64,000 nt of DNA, from the NCBI GenBank assembly GCA_018332375.1, contig BOPV01000001.1:62001-126000 (forward strand), in the 5' to 3' direction. The position numbers were made by a program, and so were the translations under genes. Under the pieces are notes generated by a model. That model was not told where the DNA came from. It ran no database searches and saw nothing but the letters and a program-made list of their open reading frames with translations. Positions 20,412 through 28,711 of the stretch are shown one piece after another (position 1 is the first letter of the stretch; the number at the start of each line of letters is the position of its first letter). The stretch is from Roseiterribacter gracilis. Its GTDB lineage: Bacteria; Pseudomonadota; Alphaproteobacteria; BOG-932; Roseiterribacteraceae.

Positions 20412-20444
20412 AAAAAGGGCCGTGGTGTGAACCACGGCCCTTTT
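20412..20444 (+). terminator. Bidirectional intrinsic terminator after gatB
   Basis: A perfect 10-bp stem, GGGCCGTGGT (20417-20426) with ACCACGGCCC (20431-20440), and a GTGA loop. It is flanked by AAAAA on the left and TTTT on the right, so it can end gatCAB on the plus strand and the small gene at 20464-20697 on the minus strand. Confidence 0.95.
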
Positions 20445-20463
20445 GCTTTCGAAGAAAGGCGGC

Positions 20464-20697
20464 TTAGCAGCTCGCCATGGCGCGCACTTTCGGCGGACGG
20501 CCGCGGCGGCGAATTTCAGGGACGACTCCGGCAGCGACTTGGCCAACCGGCATACCGCGCGACGAACGAAGCTCGGCCAGGCAACGCTGCAGGCCGACGA
20601 ACTCCCGCGCATCTTCCCGATCGGCGATCTGCATCGAGGTCATCTTGTTCTCGACCAAATCGACCAGCAGACCCAGCGTACGTTCCGTGAGCGCCAT
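20464..20697 (-). CDS. Small hypothetical protein with AT-hook-like C-terminus (77 aa)
   Basis: I do not recognise a named family. The ATG at 20697 has GGAGA about nine bases upstream, and the gene has its own terminator, shared with gatB, so it looks real. The first 50 residues are predicted mostly helical (MALTERTLGLLVDLVENKMTS, then a segment with single Cys and Arg residues). The C-terminus carries RRRGRPPKVR, which matches the R-G-R-P core of AT-hook minor-groove DNA-binding motifs. A DNA-associated role is only an inference from that motif. It ends in MASC. Transcription would start in the 200-bp region before the LysR gene. Confidence 0.7.
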   Translation of the reverse strand: MALTERTLGLLVDLVENKMTSMQIADREDAREFVGLQRCLAELRSSRGMPVGQVAAGVVPEIRRRGRPPKVRAMASC

Positions 20698-20898
20698 CGG
20701 GCTTTCTCCCCTGTCTGTCTTTAGTTTGGCGTCCGGCCCACATCAGTGGACCGTACAATAGCGTTTTGCGGCCAGGGCCGTTAACGAAGGTTAAAAGTGC
20801 AAAGGAATTTTGGAATCCGCAGAAGCGCTTGGCTTTCAGCCCGTTAACCAAACCAAACGCTACAACTCGCGGGTGAGGAAGCAGAAGGGTACTCGCTC

Positions 20899-21783
20899 TT
20901 GATTGATAAGCTCGAATTTCTGCTGGCGCTGGCCCGCGAACGCCATTTTGGACGGGCCGCAGAATCGTGCGGCATCACCCAGCCGACCTTCTCGGCGGGC
21001 ATCAAACAGCTCGAGAATCAGTTCGGGCTGCTCCTGGTCCAGCGCGGCTCGCGCTTTGGCGGTTTCACCCCCGAGGGCGAGCGGGTGCTGGAATGGGCCC
21101 GCAGGATCGTCGGCGACAGCCGCGCCATGAAGCAGGAGATCGATTCCCTGAAACGGGGCTTGGTCGGGCATCTGCGGATCGCGGTGATCCCCAGCGCCCT
21201 GCCGATGGTGGCGCAGCTCACCACGCCGTATCGCGCCCGCCATCAGAACGTGCGCTTCACGGTCTTGTCGCGAACCTCGATCGAGATTCTGCAGATGCTC
21301 GACGACCTCGAGATCGACGCCGGCATCTCCTATCTCGACAACGAACCGCTGGGACGCGTCACGACCGTCCCGATCTTTCGCGAGCAATATCGGCTGGTGA
21401 CGTCGAAGAACGATCGCTTCGGCGATCGCGCTTCCGTCACGTGGGCCGAAGTAGGCGAATTGCCGTTGTGCCTGCTGACTCCCGACATGCAGAATCGCCG
21501 CATCATCGATCGCATGTTGCGGTCGGTCGGCGCCAACCCCGCGCCGACGCTTGAGTCGAATTCGATGATCGTGCTGTTCGCGCATGTGCGAACCGGACGC
21601 TGGTCGAGCATCATGTCGGCAAACATTGCTGAGACGCTGGGACTGTCTGACGAGATTCGCCTGATCCCGGTCGTCGACCCCGAAATTTCGCAAATGATCG
21701 GTTTGATCGTGCCGCCGCGTGAACCGACTACACCGCTGGTCACCGCATTGATCGCTGAGGCGCGGCGATTTGCGACCGCTTGA
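20899..21783 (+). CDS. LysR-family transcriptional regulator
   Basis: A 294-residue LTTR. The N-terminal winged helix-turn-helix is clear (LEFLLALARERHFGRAAESCGITQPTFSAGIKQLE), followed by the linker helix and a periplasmic-binding-protein-like effector domain (about 90-294). The best-supported start is TTG at 20899, since upstream sequence in frame gives no homology. It ends 124 bp before an OFA-family transporter, and a perfect palindrome overlaps its own stop codon, so it most likely controls that transporter. Related regulators are often found beside formate or oxalate genes, which hints at a small organic anion as inducer. Confidence 0.92.
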   Translation: MIDKLEFLLALARERHFGRAAESCGITQPTFSAGIKQLENQFGLLLVQRGSRFGGFTPEGERVLEWARRIVGDSRAMKQEIDSLKRGLVGHLRIAVIPSALPMVAQLTTPYRARHQNVRFTVLSRTSIEILQMLDDLEIDAGISYLDNEPLGRVTTVPIFREQYRLVTSKNDRFGDRASVTWAEVGELPLCLLTPDMQNRRIIDRMLRSVGANPAPTLESNSMIVLFAHVRTGRWSSIMSANIAETLGLSDEIRLIPVVDPEISQMIGLIVPPREPTTPLVTALIAEARRFATA

Positions 21784-21827
21784 TAGATTTGTTCTATCGC
21801 CGCATGGGACTGCTTTGTTGATTCAAC
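21782..21827 (+). promoter_or_regulatory. Likely LysR operator(s) upstream of the OFA transporter
   Basis: Two perfect inverted repeats lie between the LysR gene and the transporter. GATAGA and TCTATC (21782-21787 and 21793-21798) are separated by TTTGT and contain the T-N11-A pattern of LTTR sites. GTTGA-T-TCAAC lies at 21817-21827. The first overlaps the LysR stop codon. A strong Shine-Dalgarno (GGGGGGAG) precedes the transporter ATG. Binding by the adjacent LysR protein is inferred. Confidence 0.6.
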
Positions 21828-21907
21828 GTCGATGTGCAGCGGAACTCTGAAGTCAGGGTAGGCGCAAACAACAACGCGTCACCTGACCTCTGGGGGGAGA
21901 CTCACGA

Positions 21908-23560
21908 ATGACGACGTTGGAGGCGCCCTACGGCGCTGGTGTAGCGGCGCCTGGCCTGCTCGATCGCGAGCGGATCGTCGCCAAGCCGGGCTTCAACCGG
22001 TGGCTGGTTCCACCCGCTGCGCTGGCGATTCATCTCTGTATCGGTATGGCGTACGGGTTCAGCGTCTTCTGGCTCCCCCTGTCGCGCGCCGTCGGCATCA
22101 GCAAGTCGGTCGCCTGTGCCGACATGGGTTTGATCGACGCCCTGGTCACCACGTCGTGCGATTGGCGCGTCAGCGACCTCGTCTGGATGTACACGCTGTT
22201 CTTCGTCGTGCTTGGCCTGTCGGCCGCGCTTTGGGGCGGCTGGCTCGAGCGCGCGGGACCGCGCAAAGCGGGTGTCGTGTCGGCGCTGTGCTGGTGCGGC
22301 GGCATGCTGATCTCCGCCGTTGGCATCATCACGCACCAACTTTGGATGATGTGGCTCGGCTCTGGCGTGATCGGCGGCATCGGTCTCGGTCTCGGCTATA
22401 TTTCGCCCGTCTCCACGCTCATCAAATGGTTTCCCGATCGTCGCGGCATGGCGACGGGCATGGCGATCATGGGCTTTGGCGGTGGTGCGATGATCGGTTC
22501 GCCGCTTGCCGATCTTCTGATGCGCAACTTCGCCAGCCCGACGTCGGTCGGCGTGTGGCAGACCTTCGTCGTGATGGCGCTTGGCTATTTCGTGTTCATG
22601 ATGTCGGGCGCGTTCGGCTATCGCATTCCGCCGGCGGGCTGGCGCCCGGACGGTTGGACTGCGCCGGCGAATGCCAAGGCGATGATCTCGACCAAGCATG
22701 TGCATCTCAAGAACGCACATAAGACGCCGCAATTCTGGCTCATCTGGGCTGTGCTTTGCCTGAACGTGTCGGCCGGCATCGGCGTCATCGGCATGGCGTC
22801 GCCGATGCTGCAGGAAATCTTCGGCGGCTCGTTGATCGGTCAAGACGTCGGCTTCGGGCAGCTCAATCCCGATCAGAAGAAGCTGGTTGCAACGATCGGC
22901 GCTGCGTTCGCTGGTCTTCTGTCGCTGTTCAATATCGGCGGCCGGTTCTTCTGGGCATCGATGTCGGACAAGCTCGGTCGCAAGCTGACCTACTTCACCT
23001 TCTTCGTGCTTGGGTTCGTTCTCTACGTATCAGCGCCGACCTTCGGCCATATGGGATCGAAGGCGCTGTTCGTGCTCGCTTTCGGCATCATCCTGTCGAT
23101 GTATGGCGGCGGCTTCGCGACCGTGCCGGCCTATCTCGCCGACATGTTCGGCACGCAGTTCGTCGGCGCGATTCACGGTCGCCTTCTGACCGCATGGTCG
23201 ACGGCGGGCATCATCGGACCGGTGGTGATCACGTATATTCGCGAAGCGCAGATTTCGGCCGGCGTGCCGACCGATCGGCTCTACGACACCACGCTCTACA
23301 TCCTCAGCGGCATGCTGGTGCTCGGCTTCATCTGCAATCTGCTGATCAAGCCGGTCGATCCGAAATGGCACATGACCGACGAAGAAGTCGCGGCGCTGCA
23401 AGCCAAGCTGGTGATGGCCGGCAACAATGCGACCGGATCGTTCGGCATCGGCAAAGGTGGTTTCGACGGCAAAGCCGCACTGGCCTGGCTTGCGGTCGGC
23501 ATCCCGCTCGCCTGGGGCGTGTGGATCACCTTCGACAAGGCAAGCGCACTCTTCCGCTGA
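21908..23560 (+). CDS. OFA-family major facilitator transporter (oxalate/formate antiporter-like)
   Basis: A 550-residue MFS protein with about twelve membrane segments. The first helix (HLCIGMAYGFSVFWLPLS) and the loop between helices 2 and 3 (GGWLERAGPRKAG) are typical of the oxalate:formate antiporter (OFA) family, as is ISPVSTLIKWFPDRRGMATGMAIMGFGGGA. Relative to OxlT (about 420 residues) it has inserts between helices 1 and 2 and between 9 and 10, and a C-terminal extension with an extra hydrophobic segment. The substrate is unproven; a carboxylate is likely. It is probably regulated by the LysR gene upstream and ends before a strong terminator. Confidence 0.9.
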   Translation: MTTLEAPYGAGVAAPGLLDRERIVAKPGFNRWLVPPAALAIHLCIGMAYGFSVFWLPLSRAVGISKSVACADMGLIDALVTTSCDWRVSDLVWMYTLFFVVLGLSAALWGGWLERAGPRKAGVVSALCWCGGMLISAVGIITHQLWMMWLGSGVIGGIGLGLGYISPVSTLIKWFPDRRGMATGMAIMGFGGGAMIGSPLADLLMRNFASPTSVGVWQTFVVMALGYFVFMMSGAFGYRIPPAGWRPDGWTAPANAKAMISTKHVHLKNAHKTPQFWLIWAVLCLNVSAGIGVIGMASPMLQEIFGGSLIGQDVGFGQLNPDQKKLVATIGAAFAGLLSLFNIGGRFFWASMSDKLGRKLTYFTFFVLGFVLYVSAPTFGHMGSKALFVLAFGIILSMYGGGFATVPAYLADMFGTQFVGAIHGRLLTAWSTAGIIGPVVITYIREAQISAGVPTDRLYDTTLYILSGMLVLGFICNLLIKPVDPKWHMTDEEVAALQAKLVMAGNNATGSFGIGKGGFDGKAALAWLAVGIPLAWGVWITFDKASALFR

Positions 23561-23578
23561 CCTTTCCTTAGGCGGAGC

Positions 23579-23616
23579 GCGGCCGGTTCGCGAAAGCGGG
23601 CCGGCCGCTTTTTTTT
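23579..23616 (+). terminator. Intrinsic terminator after the OFA transporter
   Basis: An 8-bp GC stem, GCGGCCGG (23579-23586) with CCGGCCGC (23601-23608), is followed by eight T residues. The 14-base loop can itself form a small CGC-GAAA-GCG hairpin. Confidence 0.93.
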
Positions 23617-23663
23617 GTCCTGCACGCCGCGTACGGTTCGGCTCCTTCAAGCGGAGTTCGGCG

Positions 23664-25361
23664 ATGCGGTTTCAAGGTACGGCTTTGGCGGCATTGCTGC
23701 TGTTTGCGAGCACGGCCGCATGGGCTGAGGACGGCGACGCTGCGCGCGGCACCGCTTTGTACAAGCAGCGTTGCGCTGTCTGTCATGGTCTCGATGGCGG
23801 TGGCGGGCAGGGGCCTGCGTTGCAAGGCGTCCTTGGCCGCAAAGCGGGCGAGGTGCAATTCGGCTATTCGCGTGCGCTGCGCCAGTCGGGTCTGACCTGG
23901 GATGTCGACACGCTGGAGCGCTATCTCGCCAAACCGCAATCGACCGTGCCGGGCACGACGATGGTGGTTGCGACCGCCAACGCAAAAGAACGCGCCGACG
24001 TCATCGCCTTTCTTGCGACGTTGAAACCGGTCGCTGCTGCTGCGCCAACGGCACCCGCGGCGCAAAGCAGCGCTGCGCCGGCGCAGGTCGGCAAATTGCT
24101 CGAAGGCCGCGCTGCGTTCGGCGATTTCCGCGCCGATGCGCCGGGCGTTCGTCGCCACATCACGGTCGACGCACTGCCCGCGCCCTATGAAACCCAGTCG
24201 GCGCGCAATCCGTCGCGCGTCGTCGAGCCGGCGGCCGATGCGATGCCGCGCGTACCGGACGGATTCAAGATCGAGAAGTTCGCTGAGAATCTTGCAGCGC
24301 CGCGCATTCTGCGCACCGCGCCGAATGGCGACATCTTTGTCGCCGAGACCGCGGCCGGCCGCGTCAAGATTCTGCGCGGCACAGGCAAGGCCGAGAAGAT
24401 CGAGGTCTTTGCGTCCGGTCTCGAAGGTCCGTTCGGCATTGCCTTCTATCCCGCCAGCAATCCGCGCTTCGTCTATGTCGCCGAAGTAAACCGCGTGGTG
24501 CGCTTCGCTTACAAAGAAGGCGACCTCAAAGCGTCGGGCAAACCCGAAATCATCGTGCCGCAACTGTCGCCGACCTCGGGCGGTCACACGACGCGCGACC
24601 TTGTGTTCTCGAAAGACGGGACGCGCATGTTCGTGTCGGTCGGATCGGCGTCCAACGTCTCGCCGGGCGGCGACGCGAAGAGCGGCGACGCGTTGCGCGC
24701 GTGGGAAGCGTCGCGCGCAATCGGTGCCGCCTACGGCGATGAAGAAAAACGCGCCGACGTGCTGGTGTTCGACGTCGACGGAAAGAACGGCAAGATCTTC
24801 GCCGCCGGCATTCGCAATTGCGTCGGCTTGGCGGTGCATCCGTCGAGCGGTGACGTCTGGTGTTCGACCAACGAGCGCGACGGGTTGGGCGACGATCTCG
24901 TGCCCGACTACGTCACGCGCGTGAAAGAGGGCGGCTTCTATGGCTGGCCCTGGTTCTATCTCGGCGCGCACGAAGATCCGCGTCACGCCGGTGCGCGGCC
25001 CGACCTGAAAGACAAAATCACTGTGCCGGACGTGCTGCTGCAATCGCATTCGGCGTCGCTGGGCATGGTGTTTTATGACGGCGCGAGCTTCCCGGCCGCG
25101 TATCGCGGTGACGGGTTTGCGGCACTGCACGGAAGTTGGAACCGCGCGCTGCGGACCGGTTACAAAGTGATACGGGTGCGGACGCGCGACGGCGTGCCGA
25201 CCGGCGAATACGAGGATTTCCTGACCGGGCTCGTGATTAACGACCGCGAAGTGTGGGCGCGTCCGGTTGGGCTGACGGTGGCCAAAGACGGGTCGTTGCT
25301 GGTCAGCGAAGATGGGAATGGCACGATTTGGCGCGTCAGCTATCGCGGTGCAGCGCGCTGA
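23664..25361 (+). CDS. Secreted cytochrome c fused to PQQ-type glucose/sorbosone dehydrogenase domain
   Basis: A 565-residue exported protein. A signal peptide (1-21, ending at AWA) is followed by a class I cytochrome c domain with heme motif CAVCH (C37, C40, H41) and a candidate distal ligand M100 in PGTTM. An Ala/Pro-rich linker (about 123-145) leads to a beta-propeller of the glucose/sorbosone dehydrogenase family (about 180-565), with repeats such as NGDIFVAETAAGRVKIL and GIRNCVGLAVHPSSGDVW. A periplasmic oxidation of a sugar or aldehyde with direct electron transfer to the fused heme is the natural reading. The ATG at 23664, preceded by GGAG, was chosen over an open frame extending upstream. 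No PQQ synthesis genes are in the window. Confidence 0.9.
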   Translation: MRFQGTALAALLLFASTAAWAEDGDAARGTALYKQRCAVCHGLDGGGGQGPALQGVLGRKAGEVQFGYSRALRQSGLTWDVDTLERYLAKPQSTVPGTTMVVATANAKERADVIAFLATLKPVAAAAPTAPAAQSSAAPAQVGKLLEGRAAFGDFRADAPGVRRHITVDALPAPYETQSARNPSRVVEPAADAMPRVPDGFKIEKFAENLAAPRILRTAPNGDIFVAETAAGRVKILRGTGKAEKIEVFASGLEGPFGIAFYPASNPRFVYVAEVNRVVRFAYKEGDLKASGKPEIIVPQLSPTSGGHTTRDLVFSKDGTRMFVSVGSASNVSPGGDAKSGDALRAWEASRAIGAAYGDEEKRADVLVFDVDGKNGKIFAAGIRNCVGLAVHPSSGDVWCSTNERDGLGDDLVPDYVTRVKEGGFYGWPWFYLGAHEDPRHAGARPDLKDKITVPDVLLQSHSASLGMVFYDGASFPAAYRGDGFAALHGSWNRALRTGYKVIRVRTRDGVPTGEYEDFLTGLVINDREVWARPVGLTVAKDGSLLVSEDGNGTIWRVSYRGAAR

Positions 25362-25453
25362 CGTCTACTGCAAAAGACCACTCTGCGGCGTTTTTCATCC
25401 GGTCGCGACTTTACGGGTAGAAAAGCCAACTGGACGATGCCTATGCTTTGTCT

Positions 25454-25852
25454 ATGGCACGCATACTCATCGTCGATGACGACCGGCATACATGCGAGTT
25501 GCTGCGGCACATTCTGGAAGCCGCGTCGCATGAAGTGCAGACGGCATATGACGGGAGTGACGCGGCGCAATTGTTTCGCACGCAGACATTCGACCTGGTG
25601 ATGACCGACATTTATATGCCGGAGCGCGACGGGTTCGACGTAATGCGGGACGTGCGCAAACAGCAACCCAACGTGCCGATCATCATCTTCACCGGTCAGC
25701 GCGACCTGCATTTCGATCCGCTCAAAATGGCGGACCGGTTGGGTGCCGACATGGTGATGCGCAAGCCGATCGTTCGCGCGACCGTGTTGTCGGCGGTGGA
25801 GCAGGTGCTGAACGGTCCACGCCCCGCAGTCGAGAACGGAACGACGGGTTAG
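25454..25852 (+). CDS. Stand-alone response regulator receiver protein
   Basis: About 132 residues forming a single REC domain with no output domain. The acidic pocket is VDDD (residues 8-10), the phosphoacceptor is D52 in MTDIYMPERDG, the conserved Thr is T80 and the Lys is K104 in MRKPI. It resembles CheY-like or phosphorelay proteins. No kinase is adjacent; the nearest is at 45092. I placed the start at the ATG at 25454 rather than the TTG two codons upstream. Its 3' end overlaps the convergent MarR gene by 4 bp. Confidence 0.9.
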   Translation: MARILIVDDDRHTCELLRHILEAASHEVQTAYDGSDAAQLFRTQTFDLVMTDIYMPERDGFDVMRDVRKQQPNVPIIIFTGQRDLHFDPLKMADRLGADMVMRKPIVRATVLSAVEQVLNGPRPAVENGTTG

Positions 25853-26298
25853 TCTTCGTCGTTTGCTTCTGTTGCGCTGGTTGCCGCCAGCAGACGCTCG
25901 ATCACGGTTCGAAACAGTGCAGCTTCGCTGCGCGTCAGCGCGCCCAGGAACTGCGTTTCGTAGGCGAGTGCCAGCGGCACAATCTGTTCAAAGATCTTTG
26001 CGCCCTTCGGAGTCAGCGCCAGCTTGATCAGGCGCCGGTCCTGCGCGTTGACGCGCTTGCGGATCAGCCCGGTTTCTTCGAGATGCGCGGCAGCGCGGCT
26101 GACTTTGGATTTGTCCATATCGACGCGACGCTGGATGTCGCGCACCGAGACTTCGTGGTTGTTCGCCAGATGCGCGATGACGCGCCATTCCGCAATCGAA
26201 AGCCCGAACCGCTCGGCATAGACCTGCGCCAGCTCGTTGCTGACGCGGCTTGCCAGCACGTTCAATTGATAGGGCAGGAACTGATCGAGGTTGAGCAT
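25849..26298 (-). CDS. MarR-family transcriptional regulator
   Basis: About 149 residues. A winged helix-turn-helix is seen in EWRVIAHLANNHEVSVRDIQRRVDMDKSKVSRAAAHLEETGLIRKR, followed by the wing (NAQDRRLIKLALTPKGAKIFEQ). The family binds phenolic ligands and usually represses divergent genes. It is divergent from hmgA, so it is a good candidate repressor of homogentisate degradation, released by an aromatic acid. The start may be 26298 (MLNLDQFLPYQLN) or an ATG at 26349; the former matches the usual family N-terminus. The 81 bp to the hmgA start contain an imperfect TTG...CAA repeat (ATTGACAATCGTTGCAAAT) near 26312-26330 that could be its site. Confidence 0.9.
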   Translation of the reverse strand: MLNLDQFLPYQLNVLASRVSNELAQVYAERFGLSIAEWRVIAHLANNHEVSVRDIQRRVDMDKSKVSRAAAHLEETGLIRKRVNAQDRRLIKLALTPKGAKIFEQIVPLALAYETQFLGALTRSEAALFRTVIERLLAATSATEANDED

Positions 26299-26379
26299 CG
26301 TCCTGCCCCAGATTGACAATCGTTGCAAATGAGACGATATCTCGGCCATTCATTGCAGCGCAAGGTGTTTGGAGGCGTC

Positions 26380-27693
26380 ATGGTGCTTCGCTACATGCCG
26401 GGCTTCGGCAACGATTTCGAGACCGAAGCGTTGGAAGGCGCGCTGCCGCAAGGGCAGAACTCGCCGCAGCGTTGCCCCTACGGTCTCTATGCCGAGCAGT
26501 TGTCCGGCTCGCCCTTCACCGCACCGCGCGGCACCAACGAACGGTCCTGGCTCTACCGCATGCGCCCGTCGGTGCAGCATGTCGGCCGCCAGGTGAAGTT
26601 GGATCTGCCGCATTGGAAAACCGCGCCGCATATCGTCGAGCACGGCGCGCCGCTGGCGCAGTTGCGCTGGGACCCGGTGCCGATTCCCAAAGAGGACGTC
26701 ACCTTCGTCACCGGCATGCGCACGATGACGACCGCGGGCGACGTCTACACGCAGGTCGGCATGGCGGTGCATGTCTATCTCGTGACCGCGCCGATGGTGG
26801 ACGAGGTCTTTTACAATGCCGACGGCGAGCTCCTGATCGCGCCGCAGCAGGGCACGCTGCGCATCACGACCGAGCTTGGCATTCTTGAAATCGGTGCGGC
26901 CGACATCGCGGTCGTTCCGCGCGGCACCAAGTTCAAAGTCGAACCGGTCGACGGGCCGTCGCGCGGCTATGTGTGCGAGAATTACGGCGCCAAATTCACC
27001 TTGCCCGATCGCGGGCCGATCGGCGCCAACTGCCTGGCCAATCCGCGCGACTTCAAAACGCCGGTCGCCTGGTATGAGGAGAAGGAAACCAAGCACCGCA
27101 TCATCATCAAATGGTGCGGCGGCTTTCACGTCAGCGAAATCGGCCATTCGCCGTTCGACGTCGTCGCGTGGCACGGCAATTACGCGCCGTATAAATACGA
27201 TCTGCGCACCTTCTCGCCGGTCGGCGCGATCGGCTTCGATCATCCCGACCCGTCGATCTTCACGGTGCTGACCGCGCCGACCGGCGAGGCGGGCACGGCC
27301 AATGTCGACTTCGTGATTTTTCCCGAACGTTGGCTGGTGGCCGAGAACTCGTTCCGGCCGCCCTGGTACCATATGAACATCATGTCCGAGTTCATGGGGC
27401 TGCTCTATGGCCGCTACGATGCCAAGGAGGAGGGGTTCCAGCCCGGCGGGATGAGCCTGCACAATTGCATGCTGCCCCATGGCCCCGATCGCGATGCTTT
27501 CATCAAAGCCAGCTTTGGTGAGTTGAAGCCGCACAAGCTCACGGGCACGATGGCCTTCATGTTCGAGACGCGCTTTCCGCAGCTTCTGACCAAGTATGCT
27601 GCGACCCTGCCGACGTTGCAGGACAATTACGCCGATTGCTGGCGCGGCCTGGAAAAGAACTTCGACAAAAACCGACGCGATTGGAACGGCTAA
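26380..27693 (+). CDS. hmgA: Homogentisate 1,2-dioxygenase
   Basis: A 437-residue non-heme iron dioxygenase that opens homogentisate to maleylacetoacetate in tyrosine/phenylalanine catabolism. The iron ligands lie in [18 protein letters not shown] (His and Glu) and [12 protein letters not shown] (His). The N-terminus is typical ([18 protein letters not shown]). The start at 26380 is fixed by a perfect GGAGG five bases upstream; the frame also runs further upstream without homology. It is the first gene of an apparent operon with FAH four bases downstream. Confidence 0.97.
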   Translation: MVLRYMPGFGNDFETEALEGALPQGQNSPQRCPYGLYAEQLSGSPFTAPRGTNERSWLYRMRPSVQHVGRQVKLDLPHWKTAPHIVEHGAPLAQLRWDPVPIPKEDVTFVTGMRTMTTAGDVYTQVGMAVHVYLVTAPMVDEVFYNADGELLIAPQQGTLRITTELGILEIGAADIAVVPRGTKFKVEPVDGPSRGYVCENYGAKFTLPDRGPIGANCLANPRDFKTPVAWYEEKETKHRIIIKWCGGFHVSEIGHSPFDVVAWHGNYAPYKYDLRTFSPVGAIGFDHPDPSIFTVLTAPTGEAGTANVDFVIFPERWLVAENSFRPPWYHMNIMSEFMGLLYGRYDAKEEGFQPGGMSLHNCMLPHGPDRDAFIKASFGELKPHKLTGTMAFMFETRFPQLLTKYAATLPTLQDNYADCWRGLEKNFDKNRRDWNG

Positions 27694-27697
27694 CAAT

Positions 27698-28711
27698 ATG
27701 AAGCTTGCTACGCTGGACAACGGCACCCGTGACGGTCGTCTCGTCGTCGTGTCGAAAGATCTGACGCGCTGTGCCGACGCGACGCGGATCGCGCCGACGA
27801 TGCAGTACGCGCTCGACAATTGGAGCAAGGTCCGGCTGGCGCTGGAATTGATGGCCGAAGACGTCGAGCATGAAGCCGTGCCGATCGAACGGTTCCGCGA
27901 ACATCGCGCGCTGTCGCCGTTGCCGCGCGCCTATCAATGGGCCGACGGCTCGGCCTACGTGAATCACGTCGAACTGGTGCGCAAGGCGCGCGGCGCCGAG
28001 ATGCCGCCCAGCTTCTGGACCGATCCACTGATGTACCAGGGCGGGTCCGACACGTTCCTCGGCCCGCGCCAGCCGATCCGCATGGCAACCGAAGAATACG
28101 GCATCGATCTCGAAGCCGAGATCGCGGTGATCACCGGCGACGTCACGATGGCGGCGAGCCGCGAAGAAGCGGCCGATGCAATCCGTCTGGTCATGCTGGT
28201 CAACGACGTCTCGTTGCGCAATCTGATCCCGAACGAATTGGCCAAGGGCTTTGGCTTCTTTCAGTCCAAGCCGTCGTCGGCGTTTTCGCCGGTCGCAGTC
28301 ACGCCCGACGAACTCGGTGAAGCGTGGGATGGCGGCAAGCTGAATCTGCCGCTGACCGTCACGTTGAACGACACGCCGTTCGGCCGCGCCAACGCGGCGA
28401 CCGACATGACGTTCGACTTTCCGACCTTGATCGCGCACGCCGCAAAGACGCGCGCGCTGGGCGCTGGTGCGATCATCGGCTCGGGGACGGTGTCGAACAA
28501 AGGACCCGATGGCGGTCCGGGCAAGTCGATTGCCGATGGCGGCGTCGGTTATTCGTGCCTTGCCGAATTGCGCACGGTCGAAACCATCCGCGACGGCGCA
28601 GCGAAAACACCGTTCCTCAAATTCGGCGACACGGTGCGCATCGAAATGAAAGACAAAGCCGGCCATTCCATCTTCGGTGCGATCGAACAGACGGTCGAGA
28701 AAGACGGCTGA
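27698..28711 (+). CDS. Fumarylacetoacetate hydrolase
   Basis: A 337-residue FAA-hydrolase-family enzyme expected to cleave fumarylacetoacetate to fumarate and acetoacetate, the last step of the pathway started by hmgA. The metal-binding acidic region is EEYGIDLEAEIAVITGDV, with FLGPRQPI before it and GSGTVSNKGPDGGPGKSIADGG near the active site. The start ATG at 27698 is four bases after the hmgA stop. No maleylacetoacetate isomerase gene is visible between or beside the two, so that step must come from elsewhere. Confidence 0.93.
   Translation: MKLATLDNGTRDGRLVVVSKDLTRCADATRIAPTMQYALDNWSKVRLALELMAEDVEHEAVPIERFREHRALSPLPRAYQWADGSAYVNHVELVRKARGAEMPPSFWTDPLMYQGGSDTFLGPRQPIRMATEEYGIDLEAEIAVITGDVTMAASREEAADAIRLVMLVNDVSLRNLIPNELAKGFGFFQSKPSSAFSPVAVTPDELGEAWDGGKLNLPLTVTLNDTPFGRANAATDMTFDFPTLIAHAAKTRALGAGAIIGSGTVSNKGPDGGPGKSIADGGVGYSCLAELRTVETIRDGAAKTPFLKFGDTVRIEMKDKAGHSIFGAIEQTVEKDG

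Noticed and set aside
26350..27828. 492-codon minus frame opposite hmgA
   Set aside because: hmgA carries iron ligands and a perfect GGAGG; the opposite frame has none.
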